Program-made: the position numbers and the translations under genes
Notes under the pieces: model-generated
What the model was told of the DNA's origin: nothing
Database searches by the model: none
What the model saw: the letters and a program-made list of their open reading frames with translations, nothing else
Source of the DNA: Lamellibrachia satsuma
Taxonomy: Eukaryota > Annelida > Polychaeta > Sabellida > Siboglinidae
Direction of reading: 5' to 3'
Assembly: GCA_033239005.1 (NCBI GenBank)
Contig: BSQZ01000035.1
Location: 62,001-126,000 of the forward strand
Length of the DNA stretch: 64,000 nt
Shown: positions 27,000 to 54,869 of the stretch, one piece after another
How the letters are laid out: each line of letters opens with the position of its first letter
Position numbering within the stretch: position 1 is the first letter of the stretch

Positions 27000-28795
27000 G
27001 TTATGATCGCATGATGTCATTGTGATTTCTCATCGATCATATCTTCAACATCATCTATCAATAATTTAAGGGTTCCGGTTCCAGTTATTAATGATGCCCC
27101 AATGTTATCTAAAATTGCCTGGTCGGATCAGAATTTGTCCAGGCGGTTTTTATATGAATTTATAGATTTGCCTCAGAGGGAAAGCATTTTTTCTTATATT
27201 TTTATTTGATCTTTGGGTTAAAAAAAAATGTGCGTATGACCTCTATTCCTAGTCCTGTATGCGTTGTACCATAAATGTGAATTTTATTTTGGTTGCGTGT
27301 ATTATGACCATGTATCTTGGAGTTTGTTGCAATCTGCCAATGTTGTAGGTATGTAGGTAATTTATTATGTATCAATTTAGAATAACATGTTTATTTTTGA
27401 AGGGCTAGCATATCATTCACTTTTAGTAAGTTAAATTTTTTTAATAGCGGGTCAGTATGTGAATTGAAATTACTCAACGTTATTATTCGTATAGCCCTTT
27501 TCTGAAGTTGATTAATTATTTTACATTGGAACCCCCAAGTCATTAAACAATAATTTATATGTGGTACTAATAAAGTGTTATATAGCATAATTTTAATTCT
27601 CATAGGCAGTACTAGTTTAAGCCTATTTAGTGTACCGATTATTCTAGAACATTTGTTTGATATATCTTCGAGTGTTTTTTCCAATTTAGTTGGGTATCCA
27701 AAGTTAATCCCAATAAATTAAAATTATCAACCTTTGTTATTATTATATTATTTATTTTAGGAACAGGTGTTTTGAATTTTTTTTTGGCATGTGGAACCCC
27801 ATGAATTTGGATTTGGTAACGTTAAGGGACAATTTATTTATTTCTAGCCATTCATTAATCGTGTAGAGTTCTTCATTTATTAGTATATCAGCATCATCAT
27901 TATGTTCATTTGTGAAATTGCTCATTGTACTTAACAAAGTGGTATCATCTGCATAGGATATGAAGTTGAAAATTTGGCTGGCTTGTGAAAAATCATTTAT
28001 ATAAATAATAAAGAGAATTGGTCCAATAATGGAGCACTGGGGTACATATTGTGTTCTGTTTGATAAATAACTTTCATATAAGGTAAGGTACCCCTTCAAT
28101 ACCATAACTGTCTAAACACTGCAAGGGATTTAAATGAACGAAGATAAATGTAATAAAAGTTAACAACTTAGCAAACAAATTATTCTGTTCAACTTGATTT
28201 GAATGAACGGAAACGGTGTGGAAGCGAACAATGGTGGTTCTCGGCTTTGTCTGGCCGTCGACTGGGCGTCAGAGTCGGTGGTATCGTTCCAGGTCATTGC
28301 GTGCGATTGGCGGAGTTACGTGCATTTTGTTGTTTACAATTTCAATAGGTTTCTCCTCCAGATTTTCACCGCGCATAACTTCACCTATCCCTGGATGCGG
28401 ACATTTGGCCGTCTCGAGTACTGCTGCATCGAGTCCAGTGCATCCTCGAGAGTTTCTACTCTGTTTTCTAGATGCACTATTTTGTCGTTTTTGTAGGATA
28501 ATTGTGCTGAGGGTTGGCTAATTCTTGATGTAGTGTGTTTTTTACCAGATCCTGAGGGAACAGGATTGCCTGAAGTTTTTTGGTGATTCTGTTGTCTTCC
28601 AGGAGGGATATCATTTTTAGAATCATGTTGGTGTCAATGTCTGCGCTGGCAACTGGTTCGGTATCTGGTCTATTGTCTTTTCGTTTGGGTGACAGGGCGG
28701 TGTTGAATGGAGTATGGAACGACGTGGACGATATTGGGGGTGGTTGATATAAATGTTCGAAATTAAGGCTAACAGGCTTGTTTTGGCACACATTC
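27000..28795 (-). mobile_element. decayed LINE with internal deletion (ORF1 joined to reverse transcriptase end)
   Basis: Read on the minus strand. An ORF1 remnant (28,791-28,203) starts LNFEHLYQPPPISSTSFH and continues, with a frameshift and a stop, to NNKMHVTPPIARNDLERYHR and KPRTTIVRFHT, the conserved C-terminal part of L1-like ORF1 proteins. It is followed directly by the second half of a reverse transcriptase: CSIIGPILFIIYINDF and YADDTTLL (28,105-27,752), then the C-terminal tail HINYCLMTWGF and NSHTDPLLKKFNLLK (27,684-27,391). Endonuclease and the first half of the reverse transcriptase are missing. The 3' UTR runs to roughly 27,000. Confidence 0.82.
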
Positions 28796-29099
28796 AGTAA
28801 AACAGTGGCTTCCTCCTACCTTCACCAACATAAATAATGTCTGTATGTATTCGTCTCGGCACACGTTCTACTAGTACTCCTGCGGAATGTGGCTGGCTGG
28901 TTCTAGCTAATACACAGCTCACGACGCCATTATTCAGAATCGAGTGCTATGGCGTAGTTAAGATACGTGCTTACCATAGTTTTATTTAATGGCAAGAACG
29001 TATAGACAACTTATTCCTTAAAACAAACAACTATCAACAAAGTCAAAAATAGTATTATTAAAAGACCCTATCTGATCATCAACCCTATTTTATACCATT

Positions 29100-31480
29100 T
29101 GACATGACCATTAATAAGCGGCCACTCCCACATTTATACAAGTAAATGTACAAACAGAGAAAGCCATGACCCAAGTAAAAATGAAAAAATTGCATCGAAA
29201 ACCTACAACAAACTAGATAAAACCAGGTCAAGTGATACAAATATGATCTATGACATGATAAACGATGCTATTTTAAAAACTAAAGATAAACGTATGCCCT
29301 GTAAATTAGTCAAATTAAAAAAATCTAAACGTAAGAAGTCAAAATGGATTACACAGGGATTGCTTAAATCAATAATATATAGAGATAAATTATATTAGAA
29401 ATTGAAAAATACAAGACCTAGCACATAAGAATACAATACCATAAACTTCAACTTACAAACATACAATGCCATATTAAATAGCGGCATCCAAGCAGCTAAA
29501 ACAATTTACTTAGAAACTACATTCACAAAATTTAAACACGACATCAAAAACATATGGAAAACCATAAATGAATTTTTTTTCTAAGAATAAAATAAAAGAA
29601 TTATCTCCCATGATAATTAAAGAAAATAATACTTAAATAACTAACAAATTAGACAAAAATCACAAACACTATTTCAAGAATGCACAAAACAAAAATTTCA
29701 AATTTAAAGAAATTGATGAAGAAACTATCAAAATAACTATAAACAATCTTCCGAAGAAAAATAGCTGTGGATCCAATTAACTAATTGCCAACAATATTAA
29801 AAAAGTAATGAGCCGTCAACTGTCTGAATATTTCGAATAATTTTTTTGCATAAAATCATTATGGTTTTCGACCTGGTGACTCAACAAAATATGGAGTCTT
29901 AAAGTTGGTGGATAGAATCACTACTCAAATGGACAACAGTAAAATACCTACAGACATCTTTCTCGATCTATATAAGGCTTTTCATACCATTGGTCATAAA
30001 ATATTACTGAACACACTAAAATACGATGGGTTGGAAAGCCCTGCACTGCAACTTTCCAACAGCTACCTATTAAATAAAAATCAATATGTAGAGTTGGGCG
30101 ATATTAAATCTAACACATTGAAAATAAGTACTGGTGTCCCAAATTGGTCTGTTCTTGGGACGCTGTTGTTTATAATCTAAACAAATTATATTTCACAGTC
30201 TAGTGAAATGCTTAATTTCATAACTTACGCAGCGACACTACCCTTCCAAGTACGTTAAATATTTTTTTTTCACTGAGAACATAGATGCTGGCTCCTTAAT
30301 TAATGACGAAATTGGTAAAATAAATTAATGGCTTGAAATTAACAAACTGTCACTAAACATAAACAAATCTAGATCTATGCTTTCCACATGCCAAATAAAC
30401 AAGTAAATGCACCTACGCTCCAAATCAGTAACACAAGCATTGATAAAGTTAATGAATTGAACTTCCTAGGTCTAACCTTAGGCAGAAATTATAAATAGAG
30501 GAAACATTTTGAAATCACTTCAAATAAGAACAATTCCAGAAAACTGGAGTGCTAAATAAACTTGAACATATATTACCCCAAAATAAAACAAATTATATAT
30601 AATATACTAGTCCTACCACATGTGGACTATTGCATCATGGCATGGGGCTATCAAAGTGAAAGAATATACAAAGTACAAAAGAAGGCTGTTAGAATACTAA
30701 CTATGAGTGGATACAACTCGCATACGGATCCGCTTTTCAAAAGATTAAATTTATTAAAAAGCACAGATTTACTAACAGTACAAGAACTCAAGTTCTATTA
30801 TAAATTTATGCACTATCTGTTACAATTGTACTTGCAAATTTGGCAGCTGACACCAAATACAAACATCCACACTCACAACACACGAAGACAACACGAATTA
30901 CATACATTTAGAACACAACATGATGCCTGATACACAATCTACCTAACACTTTAAACAATACACCAGCTTTGGTAAAAGAAAGAGCCATCATACATAATCT
31001 AAGGGGTTTACGAACTACACCAAACATCAGTACATACAAAACTATCAAACCTCGTGCAATAAAGCAAATTGTTATACGTGTAGGCAGAACCAACATTGAC
31101 AAAGCATGCAACTAAACGCACGCACGTACTCAACGAACGCACGTATTCACAACTACACAAGGAGAATACACATTACACACTTTTTGTAGATTTATAGGTA
31201 CACATGCACCCACGCCCACACGCATTGCATTATGTTTTCCTTATATTTGGAAGAATTGCACTTATGTGAAAGTGCATAACTTGCTAGACCAACTAATTTA
31301 CTAACTAATAAATATTCTAATTTATAAGATGGCTCCTCGATAGCAACTAATTAGTCTTAGACACGTTCATTGTAAAATGACAAACTTATACTATGTAATA
31401 TTGTTTTGTTAACATGGATGTACCTATCTTTTGAAATGTTACATTGGTCAAATAAAACAATTCTTCTTCTTCCAACAGTA
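29100..31480 (+). mobile_element. decayed LINE, plus strand
   Basis: In broken frames the sequence gives a linker (KSKWITQGLLKSIIYRDKL, WKTINEFF) near 29,330-29,580. Reverse transcriptase follows (29,905-30,180: LYKAFHTIGHKILLNTLKY, STGVPNWSVLGTLLFII) with the ADD box lost near 30,225. The C-terminal tail is at 30,562-30,930 (HVDYCIMAWGYQ, SGYNSHTDPLFKRLNLLK). The tail is clearly related to the LINE at 27.0-28.8 kb but diverged. The 3' end is marked by AATAAAACAATTCTTCTTCT near 31,460-31,480. Many stops; inactive. The two copies point away from each other. Confidence 0.82.
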
Positions 31481-31794
31481 AAATTGCAGGTTACTTGTAC
31501 CTGGTGGCGAGAATGGCTGTCGCAGCCACACTAGTGCACATTTCACCGTATGGCGCCACTGTTATTGCAATTCAGGAACTAGATTCTGTAGCCGCTTGTT
31601 GGCAAATAGTGGTGTCGATGGGGACTATAACCCAAGGGAATTTCAAAATATAAAACTGTTACAATTGTTTCCTTGTGACAGATGAACCCCTGAAAGTGTA
31701 GCGCCTAAAGTCGTAAGTGTCTAGAACGAGTATCATGATATGCGTCCACACTAGCTCCATTATCTACTAAGATTGTAGGTAATAGTAGTAGTGG

Positions 31795-31806
31795 GAGTGG
31801 TAGTAG

Positions 31807-31841
<35 letters not shown>

Positions 31842-31930
31842 TGTTGTTGTAGTAGTAGTAGTAGTAGTAGTAGGTAGTAATAGTAGTAGTAGTAGTAGCA
31901 GTAGTAGCAGTAGAAGAAGCATTAGTAGTA
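31795..31930. repeat. (TAG)n trinucleotide tract
   Basis: Imperfect GTA/TAG repeats with a short TTGTTGTTG interruption. Another GTA/TAC-type tract (opposite sense) is at about 41,505-41,665. Confidence 0.95.
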
Positions 31931-31951
31931 GCAGAGATCAACTGCTTGCCT

Positions 31952-32066
31952 GTGTCTCGTAAATCGATCGTCTGCTGCTGTGACTACAAGATTGCATAGC
32001 AACACATTCAAAACACTTTCCTGCTATCAACTTTTGCACATCGATTGTGTCGATGATTGGCTAAAG
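31952..32066 (+). pseudogene. decayed RING-H2 exon
   Basis: From 32,007 to 32,066 the frame reads FKTLSCYQLLHIDCVDDWLK and stops at a GTGTGT donor. This aligns residue for residue with LRTLPCCHFFHCNCIDRWIK of the RING gene exon at 25,247-25,435, including the donor right after the lysine. Upstream, with one extra base near 31,999, VCCCDYKIA aligns with RICWCEY. The first ligand (Cys to Ser) and the histidine at position four (His to Gln) are lost, so zinc binding would fail. No second exon with CPVC was found. It is a relic of a related RING gene, or a duplicated exon. Confidence 0.6.
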
Positions 32067-32663
32067 GTGTGTTGCTGCATTACAATTTGAGTTTTTCCAC
32101 CATATCCATTTTTAACATTTTGTACCTTTCGAGGGAAGGTCAGTGCTGTCATACAATATGCAATCACTAAACGTTGAATATGACATACAAAACAATCGCC
32201 AATTGGCAGCATTATATTTTTAAGCGCAATGAAACATTCATATGCTGAAACAGAAATAAATTTTAGCAATAGTTTCTTCAATGAGTGTATCAGAACGTTA
32301 AAACTGTAATTGACTGAAATTCGTTTTTCGGAATGTAGGCTACAAGAGAACAGGAAACGTGAAACAACGCGTCGCGTTCGTTTCATGTTTCTTGGATACA
32401 CAAACAGGGTGTTACATCCTGATATCTATAGCAGCAAACCTTGAAGAATTTGAGTCATGTCATCAACCGTTTGTAATTTCTAAAAAGATCAACACACGTC
32501 CCTCGACCCGCGAGGCGATCGTGGACAAATAAAAAGTCACTCTGCCTACCGGTTATGTCACTATGCAACCTGCTAGATGCCATTAATATCAATTTATCTT
32601 GCACACGTCCGCTTAAAGAGAACAACCTAGTTTCACATATTTATCGGTTCTTGGACAAATGTC

Positions 32664-47960
<15,297 letters not shown>

Positions 47961-48719
47961 CTACAGCAGACGAAAGTGGCGGGAGGTTTTAAGAACGTAG
48001 AATAATCGCACCGATACAGTGCCTCTCGCGTCATTTCAAAACGAAAGTGTCAGACCACTAATCATTGGTAGATCAATCAGTAACTTCACGGAAGACGTGG
48101 CTAATACAGCAGGTCGCCATTATACCTGTTTTCGCCAAAGCTTTGTGTATCATAACTTTTTATTAATCGCTGACGATATCGTGCCAAGTAATGCATGCAT
48201 TGCTACCTCACGTAGTGTTAAAACTTAAACGAGGGCATATAAACTTAATATGAAGCTAAAGCTAAGCTAAAATATTGTTTTTCTTATACTATTAACACTG
48301 TTTTCCAAATGTCACATTTATATTTGTGCGCGTTGAAAACAATGGCAACTCTGGTATTGATAAGCCAGTTTTGATAGTAAGTTAGATAATAAGGCGCCAC
48401 AAATACAGCCTTAGTAAGATAATTAGAGAATATGATTCTGTAGAATAAAAATTGTTTTTATAAAAATGTCAACTTTAAAACAAACTTCGGATATGTCACG
48501 TTCACTGGTTTGCTTGGGTTTGACGTAAACCGTTCAGGAAACACGTCGTATTTTATGGCCGAAGCATAATAGTTCCACTGCGATGTTTTCAATGATACGT
48601 GACTGGCTGTGCCAGTATACATACCGATGTATGATGGAAACACATTATGTAAGATTACCACTGTGAACTGAACACTCACAGTGAAATGGTAGAGGATTGG
48701 ACAGTGGCCGATGGAGGAG

Positions 48720-51070
48720 AGGTTACAACTCATACTTCATATTTATTATCAACCGGATAGCAGGATACTGCAACAAGACCGTGATGAAGCTAGTCCCGCT
48801 CTCCCAAACCGACCCATTGGCCTACAAATTAATGCAGTAGTCAACCCACACGCCGTACTGTTTTGTCGACGTTTCAAACTCAAAAAGGTAAACTCGCAAT
48901 GTATGCGCACCATCTAGATGCAACCACCAAAACGTACCGCGTACACCCGAGAAAACACGGATAATACAAACACAAATACCAATCAGGCCCCTTTGCTGAG
49001 GATACCGTCGAGGCAGGAGAGAAGCTGATGAACACCATCTCTGAGGAACGCCGTAAATCATGGCAGACTCTCATCGAATCGACAGACATGATACACAGTA
49101 GAAAGAAAGAAGGCTTGGGCAAACAATGCGAAAATTTTGCAACCATCCACGAAAGGCAACGGTACAGCAAGCTTGCTCATTAACTGCTACTAAATGGACG
49201 CACGCCAAACAAACTACCAAAGTACGTCTCGATCAACAACGATATCCCAATGACCCAGTGCTTACAAGATTGTTGAATGCCGCCGAAGTCGAAGCCGGTG
49301 TCAACGCATTGTAGAAAGAAAGGCAGCAGGTCTAGATGAAATCCAAACATAACTCATCAAACAGTTCGGACCGAATACCAGGAATTGGTTGCTATGCTTC
49401 TACAACAACTGTGTCAACAGCAACAAAATCCTCAAGCTCTGGCGACATGCAAATGTAATGGCAATGCTGAAACCAGGGAAATCTGAAGAGAAGTGCTTCA
49501 GCCCCATCTCCTTGCTGAGCCACACCTACAAGCTGTTCGAGTGACTGATCTTGAACCGGCTCGCCCAACACGTTGACAGAAAAATCTTCCAAGAAAAGGC
49601 TGGATTCCGTCCAGGGAAATCGTGCACCGGCCAGTTGCTCAAACTGACAGAACATAATCGAAGATGGATTTAAAAAAAGACTAATTACTGGACATGTCTT
49701 CTTTGATCTATCGGCATACGACACCGTCAACCACCGACGCTTCCTTGCCATAGTGCTAGGAATGACCGGTGACTTCCATCTTACGCAATATGATCGAAAA
49801 CCGGCGATTTTTCCTGGTACTGGATGGTAAAAAACCGATGGCGTAGACGGAGAAACGGATTACCTCAGGGAAGTGTACTGGCGCCAATGTCGTTCATCAT
49901 ATACACAAATGACCAACCTATCCACCTTGAAACTTGCAGCAGCTAGCTGACGACTTGCATATAACATATCAAAGCAAAACCTTTCATGACATCGAAACGA
50001 CACTCACATCAGCGTTGGGAACCCTGACAGAATACTACAAAGTGAACCAACTACGTACAAATCCATCCAAGACCCAGGTGTGTGCCTTTCACCTGAGGAA
50101 CAGAGGTGCTAAGCGCGAAATAAATGTTACCTGGAATGGCATCAGATTGCTAACACAGCAACACCAGTGTATCTTGATGACCACCTTGACAGAACACTAT
50201 CATACAACACTGGTGTATCTTGGCGTCGATCTTGACAGAACACTATCATATAACACAAGTGCATACTGGTGTCCACCTTGACAGAACACTACCACACAAC
50301 ACCGCTGTATATACTTGGTATCCACCTTGACATAACACCAAACGCACAAACAGAAGGTAAGTTCACGGAGCAACATCATCCGCAAACCTGCAAGCTCGAA
50401 ATGGTGATGCAGAGCACCGACCCTAAGATCCAGCGGCCTTACTCTTTCCCATTGTACTGCCGAATACACATGTTCTATATGGGCAAGATCAAAAACATGC
50501 AAAGAAACTGAACTATGCCGTACATGACTGCTGCCGAAGTATAACGGGCTGCCTGAAACCTACCAACGTAGACAGCTTACACCTGTTGGCTGGCATCGCT
50601 CCCTGTATAAGGCAGACTGTGGCTTGCCCTACAGACAGATGAAGCAGGCAACAGACGCAAGACACCAGCTACACAAGCACGTGCCTGCTACGAACCAACT
50701 GAAGTCGCGGAAAAGTTTCACTAACACCACGAAACCGTTGAACGCGTTGTCCAGTGGCACCAGACTAGAAATGTGGAAATACGACTGCAAGAAGCATCAG
50801 CAGTCATGACAGCTGAACCCCTACCAGCAGGGTCCGACCAACCATGGCTCTGCTTGCGATCAGTCAAGCGCCAAGCAAAGACGACCGTGAGGAGGCGGGG
50901 ATATATTGACGAGACGCAGTCAAAGAAATGTGACTGCGGGGAAGACGAGACAATGTCCCACGTCCTCTGGTGCACTCCTGGACGGACCGTGCACGCAGTA
51001 CGATCTGGCCACCGTCACTGACCGGGCAGAGACATGTGCCCGAAGATATTAGCACCTCGTGTGAACGACA
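48720..51070 (+). mobile_element. jockey-like LINE ORF2 remnant
   Basis: Plus-strand broken frames give, in order: RPIGLQINAVVNPHAVLFCR and RRFKLKK (pre-RT linker); KAWANNAK; AAGLDEIQT..LIKQFGP; NVMAMLKPGKSEEKCFSPIS; EKAGFRPGKSCTGQLL; LPQGSVLAPMSF; LADDLHITYQSKTFHDIETT; KTQVCAFHLRNRG; a repeated YLGV.LDRTLSYNTS block; and the C-terminal zinc-like CDCGEDETMSHVLWC near 50,930-50,970. The endonuclease is missing. Many stops. The last 60 bp and 3' UTR also occur at 57,865 onward. Confidence 0.85.
50160..50340 (+). repeat. internal tandem repeat in LINE, about 50 bp
   Basis: CCTTGACAGAACACTA.CATA recurs four times (near 50,185, 50,231, 50,277 and, weaker, 50,325), each with GTGTATCTTGG-like sequence. 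This multiplies the YLGV.LDRTL motif of the reverse-transcriptase palm edge, which is normally single. Confidence 0.75.
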
Positions 51071-53260
51071 CAAAAAGAAGATTTACTACATATTCATTGT
51101 CATAGGCCTATATCACCATACCACAGCCAATCGTTGATAACAATAAAGGCAAGCCACAAACAGATGGGCACAATGAGGCAAGTCATTCGTCTAATTACAA
51201 TTAAATGCACAACAGGGCCCGTTAATATAAATATTTTCGTGCTAGCATAATATAGAACAACTTTGCACAAACACTGCAAATGCTGCTATGCATTGAGAAT
51301 AGTATTTTCGTTTGTATCTGCGGCATGTGTATGTGCGTGCGTGCGTGCGTGCGTGCGTGCGTGACTGTGTGCGCGCGTTGTGCGTGCTTGTGTGGTTGTG
51401 TATGCGCGTGCGTGCGTGCGTGCGTGAATCGCAAAGTATCTTGGAATCGATGTAAAAAGAAATTTACTGAGACGTTCGTAAGACAATTTTGCTCGTCGAT
51501 CACCAGTAATAACAAAACAGCAAATATCCGGACGATTCGTCGTAATGTGTGGGATATTATATTTCCATTGAACATCTGCCAGAACTGTTGGAAGATGTTT
51601 AGCTTAGGCAAATCTAAGGCTGGCTAGAATGTCGACTCATACACATAGCAAGTGGACAAAGAAGCCATTGGCATGTGCAATATAAAATACTCCTAATGCG
51701 CTAAAATCCTCGGGAAACCCAAGCTCGGCAGTACAGATCGACAGTCCTGCCATTTTTCAAATACGTGTAAGCCAACCTTCTGAGATATTTGCCAATTGTG
51801 TGTTTAAACATATTCGCGTTGCTAGCATTTGCAACAAGAAGTCCCTCGCCTGCGAGCGATGTTGTGTGTCGATTCTGTGACGTATCGCAGACCGTGAAAT
51901 GTGGTCGTTTCACAGAAGGTTTTGAGGGCGCGGCCCCACTGCTTGCTTTGCTCGCCCGCCTCCTCTGCGGCGTCACAGTGTTCCAGCGACCTCGGTACCG
52001 ACGTGCTGTCTGGCACGTGGGGTTCCTCCATCTCGATCACAGTGTTGGTGCCTTCCATGACGACCAGAAAGTAGAAGGTAGACGAGGTGTCGTTGTTTCA
52101 AGAAAACTGAACGTGTGCAGCGCAACTGCTACAGTCGTCGCATCACGCCGACTAAATTCCTGGAATAGTCGGAAGCGATTCTAAATTGCTGCGCGACGAA
52201 GCGATCGATATGATGCCATTGCAGTAACAGAATTTCTTAACAAAAGCATCGTATTTTGATGGCAATATAGCATTGGAAGAGACAAGCCTCACACACGAGG
52301 CATTTTTGCGAAATGTGTTTTTTTCGCCACTCAACATTAGCGTAATTGTATATGCCAGAACTTTATCACAGGGGCTGTCATTTAATATAATTTGTAAATT
52401 AGCAGATTGGATCCCACATGTACTTGTACTTCCAGAGTAAGACAAAGATGCGTGTGTACGTGTGTGTGTGCGTGCGTGTGTGTGTGTGTGTGTGCGTGCG
52501 TGCGTGCATGCGTTCGTGCGTGCGTGCGTGCGTGCGTGCGTGTATCTATATTTATTCAATTGGGAAACGGACTTGTACAAACCGTTTAAGTTACATGTTA
52601 TTATTTAGTAGATATTGCTGAATTTCAAACATACAGTGAATTATCCAAATTCACTATCGTTTGATGTTTTACGAGTTCTGTCATGGCGCACCAACTCACT
52701 GGTTAATGCAACAGCAATTCGTCAAAAGAAACCAATAATGAGGGGGCGTATAACAGGAACAGGGCGGTGGGTGGTTGTTCCTAAAAAATGTGTGCCTCAG
52801 AAATAGGTGGGAGGTGCGATTTGTGGGAGGTGGACTCTCAAAAATCGTGGGAGGTGGGAGATTGGCCCCACAAACAAGTCAGAGATGGGTGGTTGAGACC
52901 ACTGCCACACCCCCTCAATAGTAGGACACTTCCCTCACTAGATCATCAAATTCGACGCGCCTCCTCCGGCCAGGAACGTTGCATCCTAACGCTGCGGTCG
53001 TTAGATATACTCTTCTAATATTTTAGCTATGGTTTATTGCTTGAGGTGTTTGACCGAAACTATTAGAAATAGTTGCGGAGTTTAACAAGATTTAACAAGA
53101 TTTGCCATCCAAGCCAAAGGCAAAATAGTGATGTCAGCCTTTTCCCCGGTGAGTGCTGATATTTGTGCCCACCATTAAACATTTATGTTACCTGCTTGCA
53201 CGAAACAGTTATATTCAAAAACCAATTTAGGTAATGAAACATTGACTGCTCATCCGTGTG
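51010..53260. repeat. large repeat unit, copy A
   Basis: About 2.25 kb, matching 57,865-60,090 in order: LINE 3' end, (TGCG)n tract, a CGAAATGTGGTCGTTTCACA-type block, GGATCCCACA.GTACT, a second (TGCG)n tract, the palindrome GTGAATTATCCAAATTCAC, GGGAGGTGG repeats and AACAAGATTTAACAAGATTT. A 131-codon plus-strand frame (51,789-52,184) is conserved in length in copy B (58,630-59,025), but its opposite strand ends in an ANMFKHTIGKYLRRLAYT tail like a LINE ORF2 end. I therefore read it as repeat-derived. Confidence 0.75.
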
Positions 53261-54150
53261 TGGTTCTACACAAGAGACATCCGCTGTGTCAGACTCTGGA
53301 TTTATACAAGACATCTCCGCCGTCTAAGACCCTGGATCTATGAAAGACACTTCCGCCGTGTCAGACGCTGGATTTATACAAGACATCTCCGCCGTCTAAG
53401 ACCCTGGATCTATGAAAGACACTTCCGCCGTGTCAGACCCTGGATTTATACAAGACATCTCCACCGTCTAAGACCCTGGATCTATGCAAGACACTCCCGC
53501 CCTGTCAGACCCTAGATTTATACAAGACATCTCCGTCGTCTCACACCCTGGATCTATACACAATGCCGACCAGTAGCGACCAGCCAATAAAAGCTAGGCA
53601 TCCTGAAACCAATGTTTCCGCACACGACAAGTTCGCCCTCTGAGACCTTGGATGTACACAAGACACTTCCGCCGTGTCAGACCCTGGATCGCCCACAAGA
53701 CTTATCCGGCGTCTGAGACCCTGGATCTACATAAGAAGCCTCCGTCGTCTCAGATCCTGGATCTACACTAGACACCTCCGCCGTGTCAAACCCTGCATCT
53801 ACACAACACACCTTCGCCTTCTCAGACCTTGCATCCATGCAAGACACCGTCGCCATCTGAGACCCTGGATCTACACAAGATACTTCCGAAATCTCAGACA
53901 TTGCATCGACACAAGGCACCACCGCCGCCTCAGAAAAGGCATCTACACAATACACATCTGCCGTCTCAGTCCCTGGATATATGCAAGAAACCTCCGCCCT
54001 CTTAGATCCTGGATCTATACAACACACCTGCGCCGTCTCAGACCCTGGATCTATACAACACCCCTGTGCCGTCTCAGATCCTGGATCATCACAAGACACC
54101 CCCATCGTCTCAGACTCTTGATCTACACAAGGAACCTCCGCCGTCTCAGA
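53258..54150. repeat. 36-bp minisatellite, main block
   Basis: About 20 degenerate units of the CTCAGACCCTGGATCTACAC type in two sub-blocks. Between them is a spacer with AGCGACCAGCCAATAAAAGC (53,565-53,640) that also appears at 60,577-60,640. Some units carry CGCCGTCTAAG or CATCTGAG variants. Confidence 0.9.
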
Positions 54151-54334
54151 CCCGTTGTTCGTGGTTCGCTACATAGACTAACCCAATGTTACAATTATTA
54201 ACGCAACGTAAAATGATATTAATCTGACAAACAGTGACTTTATTTATGAACGTATCCGGTTAAAATTCGGCAAAAATAGGAAAACCGGCGATCCAGCTCT
54301 CTACCCTGTGACATCAGGCTGTTCGCACTTTCGC

Positions 54335-54868
54335 AAGTTGTGCTAGTGATCTACACAGTATACCTCCGTCGTCTCAGACCCTGGATCTACACAAGACACC
54401 TTCAATGTCTCAGACCTTTCATCTACACAAGACATCTCCGTCATGTGAGACCCTGGATCTACACAAGATACCTCCGCGGTGTCAGACCCTGGATTTATAC
54501 AAGACATCTCCGGGTTCTAAGACCCTGGATCTATGCAAGACACTTCCGTCGTCTAACACCTTGGATCTATACAAAATGCCACCACCATCTCAGACCCTGG
54601 ATCTATACTAGACACCACCGCCGTCTCAGATCCTATATCTGTATAAAACATCTGCTCCATCTCAGACCCTGCGTCTACACAAGTCACCTCCGCCGTCTCA
54701 GACCCTGGATCTATGCAAGACAACTCCACCTTCTCAGACCCTGGATCTACACAAGACACCTCAGCCATCTCAGACCCTGCATCGACCTTAGAAACCTCCA
54801 ATATCTCAGACCCTGGATCTGCACAAGACACCTCCATCGTCTCAGACCCTGGATCTATACAAGACAGG
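54335..54868. repeat. 36-bp minisatellite, second block
   Basis: About 15 units in an unbroken array, ending at AGACAGGACTTTATCA. It is preceded by the GTGACATCAGGCTGTTCGCA module (54,155-54,335). Confidence 0.9.
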
Positions 54869-54869
54869 A

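Noticed and set aside
48458..48733. Minus-strand 91-codon frame with protein-like composition
   Set aside because: No recognised family, no duplicate in the matching segment at 10.3 kb, and splice borders cannot be decided. Left unannotated rather than guessed.
51280..51627. Cys/Val-rich and His/Thr-rich frames over (TGCG)n tracts, also near 52.45, 58.2 and 59.3 kb
   Set aside because: Low-complexity translations of GT/GC repeats; lengths differ freely between duplicate copies.
51789..52184. 131-codon plus-strand frame kept in the duplicate at 58,630-59,025
   Set aside because: Conserved only because the DNA was recently duplicated. The opposite strand reads a LINE-like C-terminal tail, and no known domain is seen on the plus strand.
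53258..54201. Long frames with 12-residue repeats (RPWIYTRHLRRL on plus, SCVDPGSETAEV on minus)
   Set aside because: Open in several frames on both strands because the DNA repeat is 36 bp without stops. No start context, no splicing and no domain; a minisatellite, not a repeat protein.
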